A stretch of DNA of 64,000 nucleotides from Nitratidesulfovibrio termitidis HI1 (lineage in GTDB: Bacteria; Desulfobacterota; Desulfovibrionia; Desulfovibrionales; Desulfovibrionaceae): contig NZ_KI632512.1 of the NCBI RefSeq assembly GCF_000504305.1, positions 3,412,404-3,476,403 of the forward strand, in the 5' to 3' direction. The translations under genes were made by a program, and so were the position numbers. Positions 59,502 to 64,000 of this stretch are shown piece by piece. A model generated the notes under the pieces. The model ran no database searches. It was not told the DNA's origin and saw nothing but the letters and a program-made list of their open reading frames with translations. Each line of letters opens with the position of its first letter. The stretch's first letter is position 1.

Positions 59502-61364
59502 ATGCTGCCCCCTGAAGTTCTGGAAAAGCGCATAGCCTATGAAAAGATGCTGGCCGAGATATCGGAGGACGCCGTACTGGTGCACGATATCAAGGACTTT
59601 CTCATGAACTCCATCCACAAGATGGGGGAGATTCTGAATGTGAGCCGGGTGTTTGTCTTTCAGTACAACGCCCCTGACGACGTGTTCCGCTGTCTGTGCG
59701 GATGGGATGAGCCGGATGCGGTCGGAGAAAGGAAGGAGGATGGCTTCAGCCTCTCCATCCCCTGGGCCACGCGGCAACTTGAAGCCGGCAACATCATCAA
59801 CTACCGCGATATTCGTGAAATGCCCGGTCCCTGCTACAGGAAGCATCTCTTGCGGGAAGGCATAAAGTCCACGCTCAACGTGCCCTTGTTCATCAAGGGG
59901 GAACTGTACGGCTTTGTGGGCTTTGACGAGCATCGTTATCACCGTGCCTGGCAAAACGAGGATTTGTACATCCTGACGACTGCCGCCCAGATTATCGTCC
60001 GCACCATCGAGAACAAGAAATACGAAGAGAAACTTGAAGAGCACCGCAATATCCTTGCGTCCATCTTTTCAAGCGTGCAGGACGCCATCATAACCGTTGA
60101 TCCATCGTTGCGCATCCTGGAATCCAACAAGGCTGCGGGACGCATTTGCGGAATTGCCGATGCACAGGGAAAGCACTTCGCCGAGTGCATCGGTTCCTGT
60201 TCGGGCAGATGCATCGAAGTGCTGCAAAAAACGCTGGAAGAAAGATGTTTGATACACGACCGGCAGATACTCTGCTGCCCGGACGCCACCGAGGGCAAGA
60301 TCGCCACGGTGAACTGCTCGCCCCTTGTCAGCGGCAACAGCAACTTTGTGGGGGCGGTGCTTGTGATCCGGGACATCACCCGCTTGACGCGCCTTGAGAC
60401 GGTGCTTCGGGACAGGCAGTACTATCAGGGTATAGTGGGGAAAAGCGAAAAGATGCAGGAGCTTTACCGGCTGCTCCGGTCTTTGGTGGACGTCAATGCG
60501 ACAGTGCTCATCTCTGGCGAATCCGGCACAGGCAAAGAAAAGATCGCCCATGCCCTGCATTACGGGGGCCAGCGCGCGGACAAGCCGTTCATCAAGGTCA
60601 ACTGCGGCGCCCTGGCGGAAACGCTGCTGGAAAGCGAGCTTTTCGGCCACGCCAAAGGCGCGTTCACCGGCGCGGAAAAGGAAAGCAAGGGACGGTTCGA
60701 GGCGGCGGACGGCGGCACCATCCTGCTTGATGAAATCGGCGACATTTCCGCAAAAATCCAACTCAAATTGCTCAGGGTGCTGCAAGAGAGGGAATTTGAA
60801 AGGGTGGGTGAGCACAGGCCGCGCAAGGTCAACGTGCGGGTCATAGCCTCTACCAATAAAGATCTGAAAAAGGCCATTGCCGCAGGACAGTTTCGCGAAG
60901 ACCTGTTTTACCGGCTCAACGTGGTCAATGTGGACGTACCGCCCTTGCGGCACAGGAAGGAAGATATCCCCGCCCTGGTGGACCACTTCTGCATGCTGTT
61001 TTCCGCAAGCTACCGGAAAGCCATCGACGGTGTGTCGCCGGAGGTTTTACGGGTTCTGCACGAGTACGACTGGCCCGGCAACGTGCGCGAACTGGAACAC
61101 GCCATCGAGCATGCGTTCGTGGTGTGCCAGGACAGAATCATCGGCCTTGCGCACATCCCGTCAGAAATCAGGGAACAAGCCCAGCGCAGACGGCCCGGCC
61201 CGTTCGCGGGCAGGGCCGCGGAAGACCGGGCGAGCATCGTCAACGCCCTTGCCAAATGCGGCTGGAACGTGTCCAAGGCTGCCCGCCTTCTCGGCACCAG
61301 CCGCTGGACCCTGTACCGCAGGATGCAGGAGTTCGCGGTCGAGCGTCCCGCCGAACATCTGTAG
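59502..61364 (+). CDS. Sigma-54-dependent activator with GAF and PAS domains
   Basis: 620 residues; GAGGTGA precedes the ATG. The N-terminal GAF domain (about 20-170) is followed by a PAS (about 180-305) and the AAA+ domain: Walker A GESGTGKE (339-346), the sigma-54 contact loop GAFTGA (386-391), Walker B-like [12 protein letters not shown] and the Arg finger region [13 protein letters not shown] (read as [10 protein letters not shown]). The C-terminus is a Fis-type HTH ([27 protein letters not shown]). It should act on a sigma-54 promoter; one at 61503-61519 and two palindromes overlapping its stop make a complete circuit with the next operon. The signal for GAF/PAS is unknown. Confidence 0.94.
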   Translation: MLPPEVLEKRIAYEKMLAEISEDAVLVHDIKDFLMNSIHKMGEILNVSRVFVFQYNAPDDVFRCLCGWDEPDAVGERKEDGFSLSIPWATRQLEAGNIINYRDIREMPGPCYRKHLLREGIKSTLNVPLFIKGELYGFVGFDEHRYHRAWQNEDLYILTTAAQIIVRTIENKKYEEKLEEHRNILASIFSSVQDAIITVDPSLRILESNKAAGRICGIADAQGKHFAECIGSCSGRCIEVLQKTLEERCLIHDRQILCCPDATEGKIATVNCSPLVSGNSNFVGAVLVIRDITRLTRLETVLRDRQYYQGIVGKSEKMQELYRLLRSLVDVNATVLISGESGTGKEKIAHALHYGGQRADKPFIKVNCGALAETLLESELFGHAKGAFTGAEKESKGRFEAADGGTILLDEIGDISAKIQLKLLRVLQEREFERVGEHRPRKVNVRVIASTNKDLKKAIAAGQFREDLFYRLNVVNVDVPPLRHRKEDIPALVDHFCMLFSASYRKAIDGVSPEVLRVLHEYDWPGNVRELEHAIEHAFVVCQDRIIGLAHIPSEIREQAQRRRPGPFAGRAAEDRASIVNALAKCGWNVSKAARLLGTSRWTLYRRMQEFAVERPAEHL

Positions 61365-61405
61365 CATGCTACGCCTCTGTGGCAGGCAAAGGTGTAGCAT
61401 GCTAC
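61361..61405. promoter_or_regulatory. Twin palindromic activator sites (UAS)
   Basis: GTAGCATGCTAC occurs at 61361-61372 (overlapping the activator stop codon) and at 61394-61405, centres 33 bp apart (three turns). The second extends to TGTAGCATGCTACA. They lie 100-155 bp upstream of the -24/-12 promoter, the usual place for an enhancer site of a sigma-54 activator. Confidence 0.8.
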
Positions 61406-61502
61406 ATGGCGCGGCCCGCAACAGGCTTGCCAACGCGGTTTTCCCTGCACGCCAACAATCGGGAAATTCAAGAAAAAAATCTCATTCCGGTCATTTGCCC
61501 CC

Positions 61503-61519
61503 TTGGCATACGCCTTGCT
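61503..61519 (+). promoter_or_regulatory. Sigma-54 (-24/-12) promoter
   Basis: TTGGCATACGCCTTGCT fits TTGGCAC-G-N4-TTGCW, with GG (61505-61506) and GC (61517-61518) at the correct 10-nt spacing. Transcription would start at about 61530, 57 nt before the ATG of the sulfotransferase-like gene. Confidence 0.85.
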
Positions 61520-61586
61520 CTCCCTCCGGTAACGCATTGGAAAGGTTTGGCACGTCAGTTCGCAACAACCTTCACAGGAGAGCAGT

Positions 61587-62381
61587 ATGCACAGGATAAT
61601 CTATAACTGGATGTATCCGCGTTCCCTGACAACGGTGTTCATGAGGGCGATCACCAACAGGGGAGACTTCAACACCATCTTCGAGCCCACGCTTCCTCTT
61701 TACTGGAGAGAGCGCAACGAAAAGGGCGTCCAGTCTCACCAGGACTACGCAGGCTGGCCCGTGGACTACGAAGGCATCAAGGCGAAGGTCTACCAGATCG
61801 CGGAAACGAAGCCTACGTTCGTGAAAGAGTGCACCTACCACGCCATCGATCATTACATCAACGACAACGAGTTCATGCATCGCGTCACGCACACGTTCCA
61901 GATCCGCAATCCCAAGTACGTGGTGCTGTCCTTCTGGAAGGTCATCGGTTCCCAGCGGGCGCTGCGCATCGAGGACATCGGCCCGGTGGCCTCGTCCAGG
62001 ATGTTCCACCGCCTGACCGAGCTTGGCCTGCACGCCCTTGACGGCGGCAAGACCCCCCTGGTCATCGACGGCGACGACTTCCAGAACGATCCCGAAGGGA
62101 TCATGGCCGCCTGGTGCGACGCCATCGGCGTGGACTACAAGCCCGAAAGCATGAAGTGGGCGCCGGAATGGCGGCCCGAGTACAACCACTGCGAGGGCTT
62201 CTACGGCGACGTAAGCCAGAGCACGGGCGTGCAGAAGAATGTCGAGGCCTTCATGTACGACGAAAAGGTCGTGAACGCCCTCTTCGAAGACCTGCCCATG
62301 CTCAAGATGCTCTACGAGCACTGCCTGCCCTACTACGAGGAACTGTACTCCTACAGGCTGAAGCCCAAGAAGCTCGCGTAG
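61587..62381 (+). CDS. Sulfotransferase-like P-loop protein
   Basis: 264 residues; CAGGAGAGCAGT precedes the ATG. It begins NWMYPRSLTTVFMRAITNRGDF, followed by a Glu-Pro in IFEPTLPLYW. The W-x2-PRS-x-T...RGD...EP pattern matches a sulfotransferase-like family (PAPS P-loop PRS-x-T). The rest includes VVLSFWKVIGSQRALRIEDI and a C-terminal charged helix rich in Tyr. No signal peptide. It is first in a sigma-54-controlled unit followed by two ABC ATPases of the nitrate/sulfonate type. Its natural substrate is unknown, and direct sulfotransfer is inference from the motif. Confidence 0.6.
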   Translation: MHRIIYNWMYPRSLTTVFMRAITNRGDFNTIFEPTLPLYWRERNEKGVQSHQDYAGWPVDYEGIKAKVYQIAETKPTFVKECTYHAIDHYINDNEFMHRVTHTFQIRNPKYVVLSFWKVIGSQRALRIEDIGPVASSRMFHRLTELGLHALDGGKTPLVIDGDDFQNDPEGIMAAWCDAIGVDYKPESMKWAPEWRPEYNHCEGFYGDVSQSTGVQKNVEAFMYDEKVVNALFEDLPMLKMLYEHCLPYYEELYSYRLKPKKLA

Positions 62382-62430
62382 CGAACGGGGCCGAGGCATG
62401 ACGCAGGCAGCCATTCAGTAAGGATACGGG

Positions 62431-62476
62431 TTCCCCGCGCGCCCTGCCGTGCAGGACACGGCGGACGCGCGGGGAA
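62431..62476 (+). promoter_or_regulatory. Nested stem-loop before the first ABC gene
   Basis: Outer arms TTCCCCGCGCG (62431-62441) / CGCGCGGGGAA (62466-62476) with an inner stem GCCGTG / CACGGC. It lies between the sulfotransferase-like gene and the ABC gene and may attenuate, process or stabilise the mRNA. Confidence 0.6.
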
Positions 62477-62496
62477 TGACTGAAGGGGAACATCGT

Positions 62497-63324
62497 ATGC
62501 AAACCCGGGAAGGCCATCTCCAGGTCGTCAACGCCGTAAAGGTCTACGACCCCGCCGGGGCCAACGTGCGCGCGGTGGACGATTGCAGCTTCGAGATCAA
62601 GGCCGGCGAGTTCGTGGCCATCGTCGGCCCTTCGGGCTGCGGCAAGACCACCCTCCTGAACATGACCGCCGGCTTCGAGAACACCACGGCGGGAGAAATC
62701 CTGATGGACGGCAAGGTCATCGCCGCTCCCGACAAGGTTCCCGTGCCGGGGCCGGACAGGGTGGTGGTCTTTCAGGCCGGTGCGCTCTTCGACTGGATGA
62801 CGGTGCTGGAAAACATCGTCTTCGGCCCGGTGAGCACCGGAGCCATGACGGCAAGGGACGCCAGGGCCAAGGCGCTGGACCTCATCCGGGGCGCGGGGCT
62901 TGCCGGGTACGAGAACGAATATCCCATCCGTATTTCTTCCGGCATGAAGCGGCGGGTGGAAATCCTGCGAGCCCTGATCAACGAACCCAAGACGCTGCTT
63001 CTGGACGAGCCGTACCGGGCCATGGACGCCATCACCAAGGCCGTCATGCACAAGTTCCTTCTCGACGTCTTCGACCGGGTGCACAAGACGGTCATGTTCA
63101 TCACCCATGACCTGGACGAGGCCGTCTACCTGTCGGACCGGGTGGGCATCATGACCACGCGACCGGGCAGGTTCAAGACCTGGATCAATGTGGACCTGCC
63201 CCGACCGCGCGACTTTACCATCAAGAAGACGCCTGAATTCCTGGAGTACAAGCGGGCGACCCTGGAAGCCGTGCACGAAGAGGCGAAAAAATCCTTTGAA
63301 CGCGGTGAGCGCGAAGGCGCGTAG
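62497..63324 (+). CDS. ABC transporter ATP-binding protein (NitT/TauT type), first of a pair
   Basis: 275 residues; GAAGGGGAA precedes the ATG 62497. Walker A is GPSGCGKTT (K50), Walker B LLLDEPYRAMD, H-loop MFITHDLDEAVYLSD. The signature loop reads RISSGMKRRVEI rather than LSGGQ/LSGGM: the first Gly of SGG is Ser, and the Q-loop is VVFQAGALFDWMTVLEN. The family serves nitrate, sulfonate, taurine and related substrates. It follows the sulfotransferase-like gene and precedes a second ATPase; the permease and binding protein are not in the window. Two ATPases suggest a heterodimer. Confidence 0.88.
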   Translation: MQTREGHLQVVNAVKVYDPAGANVRAVDDCSFEIKAGEFVAIVGPSGCGKTTLLNMTAGFENTTAGEILMDGKVIAAPDKVPVPGPDRVVVFQAGALFDWMTVLENIVFGPVSTGAMTARDARAKALDLIRGAGLAGYENEYPIRISSGMKRRVEILRALINEPKTLLLDEPYRAMDAITKAVMHKFLLDVFDRVHKTVMFITHDLDEAVYLSDRVGIMTTRPGRFKTWINVDLPRPRDFTIKKTPEFLEYKRATLEAVHEEAKKSFERGEREGA

Positions 63325-63353
63325 CCGGTTACGCAACACACCGGAGACAGACC

Positions 63354-64000
63354 ATGGCTGACGCAATGCGGATGGAAAACGTCTGCGTCTCCTTCGGGAA
63401 CAAGCAGATTCTCGACAACATCTCGCTCGCCATTGAGGATGGATCCTTTTCGTGCATCTGCGGCCCTTCCGGATGCGGCAAGACCACCATCATGTCCGTC
63501 CTCGCCGGCTACCTCATGCCGGACAGCGGCAGTTGCACCTTCATGGGCAGGCCCGTCACCGGTCCCAGCCCCGACCGGCTTGCCGTGTTCCAGGAAAATA
63601 CGCTGTTCCAGTGGATGACCCTTTGGGAAAACACCCTCTTCGGACCGAAAATCCAGGGCAAGGACATGAAGGCCGCGGCGGAAAAGGCGCGGGAGCTCAT
63701 TGCCCTGACAGGCCTGGAAGGCTTCGAGGGCAAGTATCCGGGGCAGCTCTCGGGCGGCATGCAGCGCAGGGCGGAGCTTATCCGGGCCCTGATCAACGAC
63801 CCGCGGATACTGCTCATGGACGAACCGTTTCGCGGCCTCGACGCCATGACCAGGGGGATGATGCAGGAGTATTTTCTGCGTGTGTTCGAAAGCACGGGCA
63901 TAACCATGCTGCTCATCACCTCGGAACTGGACGAGGCCGTGTTCATGAGCGACACCGTGTACCTGCTCACCACCATGCCGGCCACCATCAAGAAGCGGAT
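63354..64000 (+). CDS. ABC transporter ATP-binding protein (NitT/TauT type), second of a pair, truncated by window end
   Basis: 215 codons are visible, start ATG 63354 with CCGGAGAC upstream; the 3' end is outside the window. It opens MADAMRMENVCVSFGNKQIL. Walker A is GPSGCGKTT, Q-loop AVFQENTLFQWMTLWEN, signature QLSGGMQRRAEL (canonical), Walker B LLMDEPFRGLD, then TSELDEAVFMSD where the usual H-loop His of TH-D is replaced by Ser-Glu (LLITSELDEA). Its partner at 62497 has the H-loop His but an odd signature, so the two proteins are complementary, as in asymmetric ABC heterodimers. Confidence 0.9.
   Translation, partial: MADAMRMENVCVSFGNKQILDNISLAIEDGSFSCICGPSGCGKTTIMSVLAGYLMPDSGSCTFMGRPVTGPSPDRLAVFQENTLFQWMTLWENTLFGPKIQGKDMKAAAEKARELIALTGLEGFEGKYPGQLSGGMQRRAELIRALINDPRILLMDEPFRGLDAMTRGMMQEYFLRVFESTGITMLLITSELDEAVFMSDTVYLLTTMPATIKKR

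Noticed and set aside
61547-61565. TTGGCACGTCAGTTCGC as the sigma-54 promoter
   Set aside because: The TTGGCACG half is perfect, but GG-to-GC spacing is 11 nt instead of 10. The site at 61503 has the right spacing.

Overview
The window looks like the chromosome of a Desulfovibrio / Nitratidesulfovibrio-type sulfate reducer. It has a complete Tmc transmembrane redox complex (tetraheme cytochrome, HdrD-like, HdrE-like and Trp-rich subunits), a Desulfovibrio-type trimeric porin, FlgM with its associated small protein, a SahR-type regulator next to ahcY, and many haem-linked signalling proteins. Base composition is strongly GC-rich, except for a visibly AT-rich gene at 47.4-50.0 kb and a milder AT-rich stretch at 37.9-39.4 kb. 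Species-level placement is inference.

Layout. (1) 0-15.5 kb is dense signal transduction: histidine kinases, a haem-motif chemoreceptor, response regulators, an HD-GYP phosphodiesterase, two Rrf2 regulators, a haem-motif PAS kinase, two receiver-kinase hybrids, a ParDE pair and a double receiver. (2) 15.9-21.4 kb (minus) is usp, an unknown gene and tmcABCD, facing a porin across an operator-rich gap. (3) 23.9-29.9 kb holds a Cys-rich unknown, fapA-like/motA/motB, two DJ-1/PfpI-type genes and tRNA-Glu. (4) 30.0-37.4 kb holds a DUF721 gene, a Cache-PAS chemoreceptor and pstS-pstC-pstA. (5) 37.4-39.5 kb is an accessory cluster of lipoproteins, including a papain-like protease, bracketed by 34-bp direct repeats. 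(6) 39.5-47.4 kb holds Fic, a MoxR/VWA trio, sahR and ahcY. (7) 47.4-50 kb is an isolated AT-rich NACHT NTPase, probably anti-phage. (8) 50-55 kb is dhaK-dhaL-dhaM (PTS-type dihydroxyacetone kinase). (9) 55-59 kb holds flgM, maf, pgpA and a LysE exporter. (10) 59.5-64 kb is a sigma-54 activator with its palindromic sites, a -24/-12 promoter, a sulfotransferase-like gene and twin ABC ATPases; the last runs off the window.

How the parts work together. The first 22 kb reads as a redox-sensing neighbourhood around Tmc. Two sensors carry CxxCH haem motifs, one Rrf2 protein keeps three Fe-S-type cysteines, and a 15-bp pseudopalindrome before that rrf2 gene recurs as three sites spaced exactly 25 bp in the tmc/porin gap. 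The phosphate chemoreceptor and pstS share 11-bp-phased GTNAC repeats resembling Pho boxes. The most novel signal is a family of three structured elements (15559-15879 minus; 44272-44468 plus; 51255-51386 plus). Each starts at or directly after a stop codon, and its helices are kept by compensatory base changes.
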